A stretch of DNA of 64,000 nucleotides from Xanthobacter autotrophicus (GCF_005871085.1 NZ_VAUP01000038.1:186001-250000), one strand, 5' to 3'; shown: positions 51,893-62,151, counted from the stretch's first letter. Numbers and translations are program-made. Notes: generated by a model not told the origin, from the sequence alone.

Positions 51893-52325
51893 CGCTCGTG
51901 CCTTTCTTCGCCTGGAAAACGGATGGGAGACGTCTCTGGGCGGCCCGCGATGCGGCGGGCCGGGGTCAGGGATGCGTCATTTTCGCAGGCACGCCATGCC
52001 GAGGCGCCGACGGGCGCGCGGGTCGAGGCGGATCAGATGGGCCGAGCGAAACATCCCGAAAGTCCTTCCGCGCGGGTTCGATCAAGGGCGCGCGGTGATT
52101 GCGCGCCTCCATAGCGGCAAGTGCGGGCGGGGGCAACCATCCCTGATCACGGCGCGGCCCGGTGACGCCGGCCGTCCCGGTGTCCGCGCGCATCGGTGGA
52201 AGGCTGGGACGGGGGCACAGGGTCTGCAACCTCCGGGAAGGGATTGGTGTCCGATGCGGCTAAAGGTCGAGCTTGTGCGGCTTCGCATCTCGCGTCATCA
52301 AGCCTGATCCCCAGGGAGCCGTTTC
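51893..52325. other. 433-bp intergenic region upstream of lysC and the HIT gene
   Basis: The region separates two divergent genes and should hold both promoters. A GC-rich hairpin (8-bp stem, 51941-51948 and 51955-51962) lies in the leader of lysC. I see no lysine-riboswitch pattern and no T-rich terminator. AGGGAG precedes the HIT gene. A GGTTCGATC string at 52074 resembles a tRNA T-loop but no tRNA folds around it. Confidence 0.45.
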
Positions 52326-52748
52326 ATGAGCCAGCACCACGCTTTTCGCCTCGATCCTCGCCTCGAGGCCGATGGACCGGCCGTTGGCGACCTTCCGCTG
52401 TGCCATGTTCGCCTTGTGGACGATGCGCGCTTCTTCTGGGTGGTGTTGGTTCCGCGCAGGGCCGAGATGGTGGAGATCATCGACCTGCCTTTCGCCGATC
52501 GGCTCCACCTCATGGAGGAGATCGCGGTCGTGTCGGCGGCGGTCAAGACAAGCTCCGACTGCGCCAAGTTGAACGTGGCGGCGCTCGGCAACGTGGTGCC
52601 GCAGCTTCATTTGCATGTGGTGGGCCGCAAACCGGGTGATGCCGCCTGGCCGGGACCCGTGTTCGGCGTCGGAGTCCGCGAGCCGCTTTCGGCGTCGGCG
52701 CGGGACGAACGTCTAGCGGCCCTGCGCACCAGCCTCGCCATCCTCTAG
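52326..52748 (+). CDS. HIT family protein
   Basis: The 140-residue protein has the histidine-triad motif in QLHLHVVGR, with a degenerate third His position typical of bacterial HIT-like proteins that cleave nucleoside phosphate bonds. AGGGAG lies upstream. It precedes nudC by 143 bases, so it may share a nucleotide-clearing role. Its substrate is not identified. Confidence 0.85.
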   Translation: MSQHHAFRLDPRLEADGPAVGDLPLCHVRLVDDARFFWVVLVPRRAEMVEIIDLPFADRLHLMEEIAVVSAAVKTSSDCAKLNVAALGNVVPQLHLHVVGRKPGDAAWPGPVFGVGVREPLSASARDERLAALRTSLAIL

Positions 52749-52891
52749 AATAGGTATGGCGCCGGCTCTGGGACGTCCGACCCTGACCTCTTCTTCGCGT
52801 GGGAGGTGCGACCTTGCCTCCGGGCCGCGTGCATGCGACGGTCGCCGCCGGCCGCACAGGCGGCTGTCCTGCCGGAAATCAGCGCCTTTCC

Positions 52892-53839
52892 ATGTCCCTG
52901 CTCTCCCGTCCTGAACTCGGCGCCTGGCCGGACCTCGGCTATGTCGGAAGCGTGCTCGACCGGGCCGCGCACCTGCGCCCCGATGCCTGCGATCCGTCCG
53001 GGGATCTCCTGTCCGATCCTGCCGCAGGATTTTACCTCCTAGGCGGCGAGCTCGTGGCGCTCAAGGGCGACGGCCCGGTTTTCGATCCGTTTTTTTCCCG
53101 CACCGAGGCGCAGGCACGGGGGCGGGGCGATCCGATCTTCCTTGGCCTCGACGAGGGTGCGCCGCGTTTTGCCCTGTCGTTCGATCCCGGCCTGAGGGAA
53201 GCGATGGAAGGGCAGGGGCTGAAGGTCACGGACCTGCGCTCCATTGCGGTGGGCGGGTTGGTGCTGCCGCGCCACCTGCCTCCCATCGCCTGCGGCAAGG
53301 CGCTGTTCGGCTGGCACGGCCGGCACGGCTTCTGTGCCAATTGCGGCACCGCCTCGCGCATTCTGGATGGCGGCTGGCGACGCGATTGCCCATCCTGCGG
53401 GGCACAGCATTTCCCGCGTACCGATCCGGTGGTGATCATGCTGACGGCCGTGGGCGACAAGTGCCTCATGGGCCGCCAGCCGCATTTCGCGCCGGGCATG
53501 TGGTCGTGCCTCGCCGGCTTCGTGGAGCCGGGCGAGACCATTGAGGAGGCGGTGCGCCGCGAGACGCTGGAGGAGGCAGGCATTACCACCGGACGCGTCA
53601 CCTATCGCGCGTGCCAGCCCTGGCCCTTCCCCATGTCGCTGATGATCGGGTGCGTCGCCGAAGCGACAAGCCGTGACATCGTCATCGACCGCAACGAGCT
53701 TGAGGCCGCCCGCTGGTTCGACCGGGACGAGGCGGCCCTGATGCTTACGCGCACCCATCCCGACGGCCTGTTCGTGCCGCCGCCCATCGCCATTGCCCAT
53801 CACCTCATTCGAGCCTTTGTCGAAGGTGTCGATGCCTGA
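52892..53839 (+). CDS. nudC: NAD(P)H pyrophosphatase / RNA decapping Nudix enzyme
   Basis: NudC hydrolyses NADH and removes NAD caps from RNA. The 315-residue protein has a zinc ribbon (CANCG, CPSCG), a full Nudix box (GFVEPGETIEEAV, RRETLEEAGI) and the diagnostic QPWPFPMS motif. ATG 52892 is used. The permease gene downstream starts within its last eight bases. Confidence 0.93.
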   Translation: MSLLSRPELGAWPDLGYVGSVLDRAAHLRPDACDPSGDLLSDPAAGFYLLGGELVALKGDGPVFDPFFSRTEAQARGRGDPIFLGLDEGAPRFALSFDPGLREAMEGQGLKVTDLRSIAVGGLVLPRHLPPIACGKALFGWHGRHGFCANCGTASRILDGGWRRDCPSCGAQHFPRTDPVVIMLTAVGDKCLMGRQPHFAPGMWSCLAGFVEPGETIEEAVRRETLEEAGITTGRVTYRACQPWPFPMSLMIGCVAEATSRDIVIDRNELEAARWFDRDEAALMLTRTHPDGLFVPPPIAIAHHLIRAFVEGVDA

Positions 53840-55628
53840 GGCAAAAGCGCGGTCGCGGTCGCCGCGGTCCCGTTTCCGGCGGGGGATCGAACGCCTCTTT
53901 CCCGATCCGCGGCACGGCGGTCGCATCTTGCGGCGCCCGGCCTCCCTCGTCTACGGGCTCGACGACAAGGTGCCGCCGGCCGCGCTGGTGCCGCTTGCCG
54001 CCCAGCACGCCATGCTGGCGGTGACCTTCCTGATCTATCCGGTGCTGGCGGCCACCGAGGCTCGGCTGCCGGCGGACCAGATGTCCGCCATGCTTTCGGC
54101 CTGCGCCATGAGCATTGGCGTGGCCACCATCATCCAGTGCATGCGTACGCGCTTCGGCTCGGGCTACCTCGCGGTTCACATCCCGGCGCCGGGGGCGATC
54201 CCCTTGGCCGCGCAGGCGCTGATGCTGGGCGGGCTCGGGCTCATGGCCATGACCACGCTGCTGGTGGGCATCTGCCAGCTGTTCATGGCGCGCCTGGTGC
54301 GCCCGTTGCGGGTGCTGCTGCCGCCGGAAGTGTGCGGCGTGGCGGTGAGCATGCTCGGCGTGTCGCTGGCCGGGCCGGCCCTGCGCCGGGCGCTGGGGCT
54401 CGACCACGGGCCGCTGGTGGCGCAGAACGCCACGTTCGCAAGCCTTGCCACCGTGGGCATCATCGTCGCCATCACCGTGTTTGCCCCGCGACGGCTGAAG
54501 CTGTTCGCGGTCTTTGCCGGCGCCAGCATCGGCTGGGTGCTGGCCCTCGTGCTCGGCGCTGGGCATCCGGAGGCGAATGCGGCCATTGCCGCGGCGCCCC
54601 TGGTCGCCTGGCCGACGCTGACGCTGCCGAGCCTCCAGTTTGCCCCGGCGCTGTTCCCGCTGATGGCGCTGCTGGTGATGATGAACCTCGTGGACGTGCT
54701 TTCGGTCACCGTCTCGCTGGAGAAGATGAACGACGCCGACTGGCGCCGCGCCGATATGCAGGCCGCCCAGAGAGCGGTAACTGCCTGCGGCTTCGGCAAC
54801 ATCCTCAACGGGCTGACCTCCGGCTTCCAGTCGGGGCTCTCCTCGTCTTCGGTGGGGCTGGCGTTCGCCACCCAGTCCACCGCGCGCATCATCGGCATTC
54901 TCGCCGGAGCCATGATCTTCGCCATCGCCTTCCTGCCGAAGGCCATCGTGGCGCTCACCCTCATTCCATCGCCGGTGATCGGCGGTATCCTGCTCTACAC
55001 TTCGTCCTATCTGGTGGTGGCGGGGATGGATCTCGTCACTTCCCGCCGCTTGAGCGAGCGGCGGGTGTTTGTGGTGGGGCTGTCGGTGCTGGCGGGACTT
55101 TCAGTGGCCCTCCTGCCGCTACGAGAGCAGCTGCCGCTGGTGCTCCAGCCACTGTTCTCCACGCCGCTCACGGTGGGAGCGCTCAGCGCCATCCTGCTGA
55201 ACCTCTTGTTCCGCATCGGCATCGCCCGCGAGACCGGGGAGATTGTGCCGGAGGGCGCGCACGCCTTCCCCTTCGCTCGCGACTTCCTGGAGCGGCAGGG
55301 CGATGTGTGGGGCGCGCGGCGGGATGTGATCGCCACCGCCATCCCCACGGTGGCGCAGGCGCTGGAACTGGTGATCGATTCGGGCATCGCCGAAGGACCC
55401 ATCGAGTTGCGCGCGCGCTTCGACGAAACCCATCTCGACGTCTATCTCATCTATGACGGCGAGGTGGTGGAGGCGCCCAAGGAGCGGCCCTCGCCCGAGG
55501 CACTGCTGGGCGATGCGAAGGAACAGGCGTCCTTCGCCGCCTGGATGCTCAAGCGCCTGTCGGACCGGGTGCATTTCGGCCGCACCGGCGGCGGCAGGGC
55601 GCGCATCGCCCTGCGCTTCGATCACTGA
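53832..55628 (+). CDS. Nucleobase (xanthine/uracil) permease with extra C-terminal domain
   Basis: The first 470 or so residues form an NCS2-type permease with about 14 hydrophobic segments. The conserved helix break around NLVDVLSVTVSLEKMND and the QS-type motif in FGNILNGLTSGFQSG are present. Residues about 485-598 are soluble and resemble a histidine-kinase-type ATPase of the RsbW kind: ELVIDSG, YLIYDGE and a late LSDRVHFGRTGGG segment. The start overlaps nudC by eight bases. The domain is degenerate, so regulation rather than catalysis is likely. Confidence 0.8.
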   Translation: MPEAKARSRSPRSRFRRGIERLFPDPRHGGRILRRPASLVYGLDDKVPPAALVPLAAQHAMLAVTFLIYPVLAATEARLPADQMSAMLSACAMSIGVATIIQCMRTRFGSGYLAVHIPAPGAIPLAAQALMLGGLGLMAMTTLLVGICQLFMARLVRPLRVLLPPEVCGVAVSMLGVSLAGPALRRALGLDHGPLVAQNATFASLATVGIIVAITVFAPRRLKLFAVFAGASIGWVLALVLGAGHPEANAAIAAAPLVAWPTLTLPSLQFAPALFPLMALLVMMNLVDVLSVTVSLEKMNDADWRRADMQAAQRAVTACGFGNILNGLTSGFQSGLSSSSVGLAFATQSTARIIGILAGAMIFAIAFLPKAIVALTLIPSPVIGGILLYTSSYLVVAGMDLVTSRRLSERRVFVVGLSVLAGLSVALLPLREQLPLVLQPLFSTPLTVGALSAILLNLLFRIGIARETGEIVPEGAHAFPFARDFLERQGDVWGARRDVIATAIPTVAQALELVIDSGIAEGPIELRARFDETHLDVYLIYDGEVVEAPKERPSPEALLGDAKEQASFAAWMLKRLSDRVHFGRTGGGRARIALRFDH

Positions 55629-55647
55629 CGGAGCGGCGCTCCGTCAG
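55625..55647. terminator. Hairpin overlapping the permease stop codon
   Basis: A 10-bp perfect inverted repeat (CTGACGGAGC at 55625-55634, GCTCCGTCAG at 55638-55647) has a GGC loop and includes the TGA stop. It separates the permease from the convergent pheA. No T tract follows, so it may protect the mRNA end or pause transcription. Confidence 0.55.
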
Positions 55648-55658
55648 TTCACGTCTCC

Positions 55659-56519
55659 TCAGAACGTCTCCTGCTCCGCCGCGAACTGCGCCCGGTAGGG
55701 ATGGGCGGGATAGACGCCGAGAATGCGCATCTCGCGGGAGAAGAAGGCGAGTTCCTCCAGCGCCAGCTTCACCGGCCGGTCATCCGGGTGGCCGTCCACG
55801 TCGGCATAGAACTGGGTGGCGGTGAAGCGGCCGTCGAGCTGGTAGGATTCCAGCTTGGTCATGTTCACCCCGTTGGTGGCGAAGCCCCCCAGCGCCTTGT
55901 AGAGCGCCGCCGGCACGTTGCGCACCCGGAACACGAAGGTGGTGACCACCGGGCCGTTGCCGGCCGGCGCCCATTCCCCGCCGCGCGCAAGGATGATGAA
56001 GCGCGTGGTGTTGTGGGCCTCGTCCTCGATGTTCTCGGCCAGGATGTCGAGCCCGTAGATGTCGGCGGCAAGACGCGAGGCGATGGCGGCGCGGCTCACG
56101 TCGCCGGCTTCCGCGATCTCGCGGGCCGAGCCTGCGGTGTCGGCGCCGATGACTGCCGTGAGGTTGAGGGTGCGGATGGCCTTGCGGCACTGGCCCAGCG
56201 CCATCACGTGGCTCTGCACGCTCTTGAGGGTGGCGAGGCTTGCCCCCTTTACCGCCATGAGCTGGTGCGACAGCGGCAGGAAGTGTTCGCCGATGATGGA
56301 GAGGGACGACTGGGGCATCAGGTGGTGGATGTCCGCCACCCGTCCCGCCACCGAATTCTCGATGGGAATCATCGCGTAGGTGGCCGCGCCGCTCTCGACC
56401 CCGGCAAAGGCGTCCTCGAAGGTGGCGCAGGGCACCGCCTCGAAATCCGGAAACACCTCGCGGCAGGCGATGTGCGAATTGGCGCCCGGCTCGCCCTGGA
56501 AGGTGATGCGGCGGATCAT
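55659..56519 (-). CDS. pheA: Prephenate dehydratase
   Basis: PheA makes phenylpyruvate from prephenate in phenylalanine synthesis. The 286-residue protein is the stand-alone dehydratase form: catalytic TTRF motif (NTTRFIIL) and a C-terminal ACT domain with the KLESY phenylalanine-binding segment. There is no chorismate mutase domain. GAGG precedes the ATG. It follows kdsB by seven bases. Confidence 0.95.
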   Translation of the reverse strand: MIRRITFQGEPGANSHIACREVFPDFEAVPCATFEDAFAGVESGAATYAMIPIENSVAGRVADIHHLMPQSSLSIIGEHFLPLSHQLMAVKGASLATLKSVQSHVMALGQCRKAIRTLNLTAVIGADTAGSAREIAEAGDVSRAAIASRLAADIYGLDILAENIEDEAHNTTRFIILARGGEWAPAGNGPVVTTFVFRVRNVPAALYKALGGFATNGVNMTKLESYQLDGRFTATQFYADVDGHPDDRPVKLALEELAFFSREMRILGVYPAHPYRAQFAAEQETF

Positions 56520-56526
56520 GACGTCC

Positions 56527-57294
56527 TCACTTCTGTTCGGCCACTTCCCGGGCGAGAATCGCGCGGGCGCGGTCGAGATGGGCCTGTGTGTCCACCCCCA
56601 GCGGCACCGCGTCCACCACCGCCACGTCGATGCGCATGCCAGCTTCCAGCGCGCGGAGCTGCTCCAGCTTCTCGCGCTGCTCCAGCACCGAGGGGGCCAG
56701 CGCGACGAATCGGGCGAGCGCCGGCCGGCGATAGGCGTAGAGGCCGATGTGGTGGTAGAGAGGTCCGGCGCCATAAGGCGCGGTGGCGCGGGTGAAATAG
56801 AGCGCGCGCAGCAGGTTGTGGCCTAAAGGTGAGCCCACCACCTTGACCACGTTGGGGTCGGTGCGCTCTTCCTCCACCACGATCTCGGCGCACAGGGTGG
56901 CGATATCCACGGCCGGCTCGGCAAGCGGCGCCAGCGCCCGGCGGATGGTCTGCGGGGCGATGGTGGGCAGATCGCCCTGCACGTTCACCACCACGTCCAC
57001 GGTGCCATCGGGATCGAGCGCGCCGAGCGCCTCGAAGATCCGGTCCGAGCCGGAGGGATGGTCGGCGCGGGTCAGCACCGCTGTGAAGCCGGAGGCCTGG
57101 ACGGCGGCGGCGATCTCCTCGGAATCGGTGGCCACGGCCACCTGCCCGACGGCGGCTGCGGCCGCGCGCCGCGCCACCTCCACGATCATGGGGCGCCCGC
57201 CCACGTCGGCCAGCGGCTTGCCCGGCAGGCGGGTGGCGGCCATTCGCGCCGGGATCAGCACGAGCACGCGGGCGCTGGGAATGGCGCTGGACAT
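56527..57294 (-). CDS. kdsB: 3-deoxy-manno-octulosonate cytidylyltransferase
   Basis: KdsB activates Kdo as CMP-Kdo for lipopolysaccharide core synthesis. The 255-residue protein has the nucleotidyltransferase start [27 protein letters not shown] and NVQGD. It forms an operon with pheA and is divergent from the cytochrome gene. ATG 57294 is used. Confidence 0.93.
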   Translation of the reverse strand: MSSAIPSARVLVLIPARMAATRLPGKPLADVGGRPMIVEVARRAAAAAVGQVAVATDSEEIAAAVQASGFTAVLTRADHPSGSDRIFEALGALDPDGTVDVVVNVQGDLPTIAPQTIRRALAPLAEPAVDIATLCAEIVVEEERTDPNVVKVVGSPLGHNLLRALYFTRATAPYGAGPLYHHIGLYAYRRPALARFVALAPSVLEQREKLEQLRALEAGMRIDVAVVDAVPLGVDTQAHLDRARAILAREVAEQK

Positions 57295-57516
57295 GGCGGT
57301 CGGCGGCTCCCTTTGGGCCGCGTCCAATGCGGGCGCGGGGAGTGGCATTGGGGCGCGCCTTATACGGGTTGCCTCGCTCGGATCAAAGTGGTTAGTGTCG
57401 CCGACGGTGCGCGGGGTTCTTCGCGCGCCGCTCATCGACATGCTTGCACGCCCGGCCGGATCCCATTCCATGCGCCGCGGCAGCGAGGACAAAGGGCTCC
57501 GAGGGGCGAAGCGCCG

Positions 57517-58062
57517 ATGGACTTTTTTGAATTGAACAAGATTGTAGGTGCGGTTCTGGGCACCTTGGCGCTGACCCTCGGGCTGGGGATCGTCTCGCAG
57601 ATCCTGTTTGCGCCCGAAGCGCCGGCCAAGCCCGGCTTTGATATCGTCGTGCAGCAGGGCGCCTCTGGTGGCGCTGCTCCGGCCAAGGCCGCGGAAGTGC
57701 CCATCGAGCAGCTGTTTGCTACCGCCTCGGTCGAGAAGGGCGCCGCCGCTGCCAAGAAGTGCGCGGCCTGCCACAACTTCCAGGAAGGCGCCGGCGCCAA
57801 GGTCGGCCCGGACCTCTACGGCATCGTCGGCCGTCCGGTCGCGTCTGCCGCCGGCTTTGCCTATTCCGCCGCCATGAAGGCGAAGGGTGGCGACTGGACG
57901 GCTCTGGCTCTCAACACCTTCCTCACCAGCCCGAAGGCTGCGGTGCCCGGTACCGCCATGGCCTTCGCCGGCATCCCGAAGGAAGCCGAGCGGGCGGACC
58001 TCATCGCCTATCTCAACAGCCTGTCCCACGATCCCAAGCCGCTGCCGACGGCCGCGAAGTAG
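57517..58062 (+). CDS. cycM: Membrane-anchored cytochrome c (CycM type)
   Basis: CycM-type cytochromes carry electrons from the bc1 complex to aa3 oxidase. The 181-residue protein has an N-terminal uncleaved membrane anchor (about residues 8-30), a flexible Ala/Pro linker and a cytochrome c domain with the haem site CAACH at 82-86 and a Met ligand at about residue 148 (PGTAMAF). It is divergent from kdsB. A terminator follows. Confidence 0.92.
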   Translation: MDFFELNKIVGAVLGTLALTLGLGIVSQILFAPEAPAKPGFDIVVQQGASGGAAPAKAAEVPIEQLFATASVEKGAAAAKKCAACHNFQEGAGAKVGPDLYGIVGRPVASAAGFAYSAAMKAKGGDWTALALNTFLTSPKAAVPGTAMAFAGIPKEAERADLIAYLNSLSHDPKPLPTAAK

Positions 58063-58159
58063 GATCGGGGCATGCGCCGACCCTGCGGCGGCGCGGGGCT
58101 CTGTTCCACGGGCGTTTCTTTCACGCCATTGTCATCCGGGCTGCCGGATGACGAAATCC

Positions 58160-58193
58160 AAGGCCGATCCCTCGCCGGGATCGGCCTTTTTCG
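58160..58193 (+). terminator. Rho-independent terminator after cycM
   Basis: A 12-bp perfect stem (AAGGCCGATCCC at 58160-58171 with its complement at 58177-58188), five-base loop and a T tract ends about 100 bases after the cycM stop. It separates cycM from the Yej operon. Confidence 0.9.
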
Positions 58194-58330
58194 TACCTGG
58201 GCTCTGGGAGGCGCTGTCGGCGAGTGGCACGCGGCATGGCACCGGTTGGGCCGCCGCCATGTTTCTGCCGTCGCTCCCGGTGTCATAATCGGTTATTGCC
58301 GAGATCACCGGAATCGCCCTGGAGACACTG

Positions 58331-60265
58331 ATGCCCCTGCCGTCCGTTCGCCGCTTCGCCGTCCTCGCAGCCGTGGCGTGGGCCGCGGTCGCCCCGGCCG
58401 GCCTCGCGCAGGCGCAGGTGGCTCCGGCCGCCACGGACAGCGCCGCTCCGGCGGCCGCGCAGGTGTTCCGCCACGCCCTCTCCCTTATGGGCCAGCCGAA
58501 ATATCCCGCCGGCTTTCCCCATTTCGATTATGTGAATCCGGCGGCACCCAAGGGCGGTCTGCTGCGGCTTGCCGAAGACGGCACCTTCGACACCTTCAAC
58601 TTCGTGGTGCCGCGCGGCACGCCGGCGGCGGGCATCACCCTTATCTATGATACGCTCATGGCCGCCTCGTATGATGAGGTGTCGACCGAGTACGGCCTCA
58701 TCGCCGAGGGCGTGAGCCATCCGGCGGATTTCTCCTTCGTCACCTACCGGTTGCGGGCCGATGCCAAATGGCATGACGGCACCCCCATCACCCCCGACGA
58801 CGTGGTGTTCTCCTTCGAGGCGCTAACCAAGAACAATCCCAACCAGCGCTTCTACTACAGCCACGTGGTGAAGGCGGAGAAGACCGGCGAACGCGACGTG
58901 ACCTTCACCTTCGACCAGGCCGGCAACCGCGAGTTGCCGCAGATCGTGGGCCAGCTCACCATCCTGCCCAAGCACTGGTGGACCGGCACCGACGCCGCCG
59001 GCAAGCCGCGCGATATCACCCAAGGCTCGCTGGAGGTGCCGCTGGGCTCCGGCGGCTACAGGATCAAGAGCTTCGTGCCCAGCCGCTCCATCACCTACGA
59101 GCGGGTGAAGGACTATTGGGCCAAAGACCTCAACGTGAATGTGGGCAAGGATAATTTCGACGAGATCCGCTACGAGTATTTCCGTGACGACACGGTGATG
59201 CTGGAGGCCTTCAAGGCCGACACCTATGATTTCCGGACCGAATCCTCCGCCAAGAACTGGGCCACGGCCTACGACTTCCCGGCGCGGGCGGACGGGCGGG
59301 TGGTGCTCGAAATGTTCGAGAACCGCGCCTCCGGCATCATGCAGGCCTTCATTCCCAACCTGCGGCGGGACAAGTTCAAGGACCCGCGGGTGCGCCGGGC
59401 GCTGAACTATGCGCTCGATTTCGAGGGCATGAACCACACCCTCTTCTTCGGCCAGTACAAGCGCATCAATTCCTATTTCTCCGGCACGGAGCTTGCCTCC
59501 TCCGGCCTGCCGCAGGGCCGCGAGCTGGACATCCTGAATAGCGTGAAGGACCTGGTGCCGCCCCAGGTGTTCACCACCGCCTACACCAATCCCGAGAGCG
59601 GAACGGAGGAGTCACGGCGCGCCAATTTGCGCGAGGCCTCCCGCCTGCTGAAGGACGCCGGCTACGAGATCAAGAGCCGCAAGCTGGTGGACGCCAAGGG
59701 CGAGCCCTTCACTCTGGAACTGCTCATCTCCAGCCCGGCCATGGAGCGGGTGGCGGTGTTCTACAAGCCGGCGCTGGAGCGTCTCGGTATCACCGTCACC
59801 ATCCGCCTCGTGGATTCCTCCCAGTACATCAATCGGGTGCGGGCGCGGGACTTCGACATGATCGTCTCAGGCTGGGGCCAGTCGCTTTCGCCGGGCAATG
59901 AGCAGCGCGAATTCTGGGGGACGGAAGCTGCCGACCGGGAGGGCTCGCGCAACCTTGCCGGCATCCGCGACAAGGCGGTCGATACCCTGATCGAGAAGGT
60001 GATCTACGCCACCGACCGGGCGGACCTGGTGGCCGCCACCCACGCGCTCGACCGGGTGCTGCTGTGGAACGAATATGTCGTCCCCGCCTGGACGCTGAAC
60101 TATACCCGCACCGCGCGATGGGACCGCTTCGCCCATCCGCCGACCCTGCCCACCTTCTCCTTCGCATTCCCCGACATCTGGTGGTTCGATCCGGCCAAGG
60201 CGGCCAAGGTGAATGCGGTCGGCCCGGCCAGCGGCGGGGCGAACAGCAGCGGGACCAGCAAATGA
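58331..60265 (+). CDS. ABC transporter substrate-binding protein, YejA-like (first copy)
   Basis: The 644-residue periplasmic protein has a signal peptide (AVLAAVAWAAVAPAGLAQAQ) and the oligopeptide-binding fold with the YejA pattern (HALSLMGQPKYPAGFPHFDYVNPAAPKGG). It would capture a peptide or peptide-like antibiotic, as for YejABEF. It overlaps the ATG of a second YejA-like gene by four bases. The family is used for peptide uptake and antimicrobial peptide resistance in some bacteria. Confidence 0.9.
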   Translation: MPLPSVRRFAVLAAVAWAAVAPAGLAQAQVAPAATDSAAPAAAQVFRHALSLMGQPKYPAGFPHFDYVNPAAPKGGLLRLAEDGTFDTFNFVVPRGTPAAGITLIYDTLMAASYDEVSTEYGLIAEGVSHPADFSFVTYRLRADAKWHDGTPITPDDVVFSFEALTKNNPNQRFYYSHVVKAEKTGERDVTFTFDQAGNRELPQIVGQLTILPKHWWTGTDAAGKPRDITQGSLEVPLGSGGYRIKSFVPSRSITYERVKDYWAKDLNVNVGKDNFDEIRYEYFRDDTVMLEAFKADTYDFRTESSAKNWATAYDFPARADGRVVLEMFENRASGIMQAFIPNLRRDKFKDPRVRRALNYALDFEGMNHTLFFGQYKRINSYFSGTELASSGLPQGRELDILNSVKDLVPPQVFTTAYTNPESGTEESRRANLREASRLLKDAGYEIKSRKLVDAKGEPFTLELLISSPAMERVAVFYKPALERLGITVTIRLVDSSQYINRVRARDFDMIVSGWGQSLSPGNEQREFWGTEAADREGSRNLAGIRDKAVDTLIEKVIYATDRADLVAATHALDRVLLWNEYVVPAWTLNYTRTARWDRFAHPPTLPTFSFAFPDIWWFDPAKAAKVNAVGPASGGANSSGTSK

Positions 60266-62151
60266 GGCTGTCGCGCCGCTCGCTGCTGTTGTCCGCCGCC
60301 TCCGCCGTCACCCTCCTGCCCGTCATGGCGCGCGGGCAGGCCGCGCCGCCGGACGCTGCGGCAAATGAGGGTGCGGCCTCCGCTGCGGCGGTGGAACGGC
60401 ACGGCCTGTCCTTCTTCGGCGACCTGCGCTATCCGCCCGGCTTCACCCATTTCGAATATGTGGATCCGGACGCGCCCAAGGGCGGGCCGTTCTCCCAGAT
60501 GGGCCGGGCGACCTTCTACAACCAGTCCCTCAACACCTTCGACACGCTGAACCCCTACAATCAGCGCGGCAACGGCGCCCAGGGCATCGAGCTGATTTAC
60601 GACACGCTCATGACCGCCGCCGGCGACGAGAAGAGCGCCATGTACGGCCGCCTCGCCAGCTCGGTGGTGATCGCCGACGAGGGCCTCACCTACCGCTTCA
60701 AGCTGCGCCCGCAGGCGCGTTTCCATGACGGCACGCCGGTGACGGCGGCGGACGTGGTGGCCACCTTCGAGGCCTTCAAGGCCGACGCCTACGAGACCAT
60801 CCGCATGGCCCTGCGCGACCTCACTGCCGTGGAGGCAGACGGGCCGAACGAAGTGGTGATGCGCTTTCGCCCCGGCCGGGCCCGCGACGTGCCGCTCACC
60901 GCCGCTGGCCTGCCGATCTTTTCCAAGGCGTTCCTTGCCAAGCACCCGTTCAACCAGTCCTCGCTAGAGGTGCCGCTGGGCTCGGGGCCGTATCGCGTCA
61001 AGAAGTTCGAGCAGGGCCGCTTCATTGAGTATGAACGCGTCGCCGACTATTGGGGCCGCGACCTGCCGGTGATGAAGGGCCGCTTCAACTTCGACACCGT
61101 GCGCTACGAATATTTCCGCGATCGGGTGGCTGGCCTGGAGGGCTTCAAGGCAAAGGCCTATCTGTTTCGCGAGGAGTTCACCGCCCGCGAATGGGCCACC
61201 GCCTATGATTTCCCCGCCGTGCGCGAGGGGCGGGTGAAGGTGGAGACCCTTCCGGACAATTCCTTCTCCGGCGTGCAGGGCTGGTTCTTCAACACCCGCC
61301 GCCCAAAATTCTTCGACCGGCGCGTGCGCGAGGCCATCGGGATCCTGTTCGATTTCGACTGGACCCGCAAAAACCTCATGTACGACAGCTACACCCGCAC
61401 CGTCTCCTTCTTCCAGAATTCGGAGATGATGGCGCAGGGGCTGCCCTCTCCGGCCGAGCTGAAGCTGCTGGAGCCGTTCCGCGATCGCCTGCCGGAAGAG
61501 GTGTTCGGCGAGCCCTATGTGCCGCCCGTTTCCGACGGCACCGGCGAGGACCGCAACCTGCGCCGGCAGGCCCTGAACCTGCTGAAGGATGCCGGCTGGA
61601 GCGTGCAGCAGGGCAAGCTCGTGGACGCCAAGGGCGAGGCCTTCACCATCGAGTTCCTGGACGATGACGGCGGCATGGAGCGCCATACGGCGCGCTTCAT
61701 CGGTCACCTGAAGAAGGTGGGTATCGACGCCACCTTCCGCATCGTGGACCCCGCCCAGTTCCAGCTGCGCCTGCAGGGCTTCGACTTCGACATGATCGTG
61801 CGGCGCTATTCCTTCGCGCCCTATCCGGGCGACGAGCTGCGCGCCTATTTCTCCACCGAGGCGGCGCGCACCCGCGGTTCCTACAATGTGGCGGGCATCG
61901 CCGATCCGGCGGTGGACGGGCTTATCAATGCGGCGCTGGCTGCCTCGGACGCCGCCGCCCTGGTCGTCGCCTGCCAGGCGCTGGACCGGGTGCTGCGCGC
62001 CGGGCGCTACTGGATCCCCCAGTGGTATTCCGGCCAGCATCGCATCGCCTACTGGAACCAGTTCGCCCGCCCCGCCACCAAGCCGCGCTATGATCTGGGC
62101 GCGCTCGACACCTGGTGGAGCACGGGCGCGGAGCCGGCGCGCGGGGGGTGA
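60262..62151 (+). CDS. ABC transporter substrate-binding protein, YejA-like (second copy)
   Basis: The 629-residue protein is a paralogue of the first (GDLRYPPGFTHFEYVDPDAPKGG near the start). Its signal has twin arginines (LSRRSLLLSAAS), so Tat export is possible. The start overlaps the first copy. Having two binding proteins for one permease pair suggests different or alternative ligands. It is followed by the first permease 73 bases on. Confidence 0.9.
   Translation: MRLSRRSLLLSAASAVTLLPVMARGQAAPPDAAANEGAASAAAVERHGLSFFGDLRYPPGFTHFEYVDPDAPKGGPFSQMGRATFYNQSLNTFDTLNPYNQRGNGAQGIELIYDTLMTAAGDEKSAMYGRLASSVVIADEGLTYRFKLRPQARFHDGTPVTAADVVATFEAFKADAYETIRMALRDLTAVEADGPNEVVMRFRPGRARDVPLTAAGLPIFSKAFLAKHPFNQSSLEVPLGSGPYRVKKFEQGRFIEYERVADYWGRDLPVMKGRFNFDTVRYEYFRDRVAGLEGFKAKAYLFREEFTAREWATAYDFPAVREGRVKVETLPDNSFSGVQGWFFNTRRPKFFDRRVREAIGILFDFDWTRKNLMYDSYTRTVSFFQNSEMMAQGLPSPAELKLLEPFRDRLPEEVFGEPYVPPVSDGTGEDRNLRRQALNLLKDAGWSVQQGKLVDAKGEAFTIEFLDDDGGMERHTARFIGHLKKVGIDATFRIVDPAQFQLRLQGFDFDMIVRRYSFAPYPGDELRAYFSTEAARTRGSYNVAGIADPAVDGLINAALAASDAAALVVACQALDRVLRAGRYWIPQWYSGQHRIAYWNQFARPATKPRYDLGALDTWWSTGAEPARGG

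Noticed and set aside
51941-51962. Possible lysine riboswitch or attenuator upstream of lysC
   Set aside because: Only a simple 8-bp hairpin without T tract is present; the conserved lysine-riboswitch core is not seen.
52060-52100. A GGTTCGATC string resembling a tRNA T-loop
   Set aside because: No paired T-stem, anticodon arm or acceptor stem can be formed around it.
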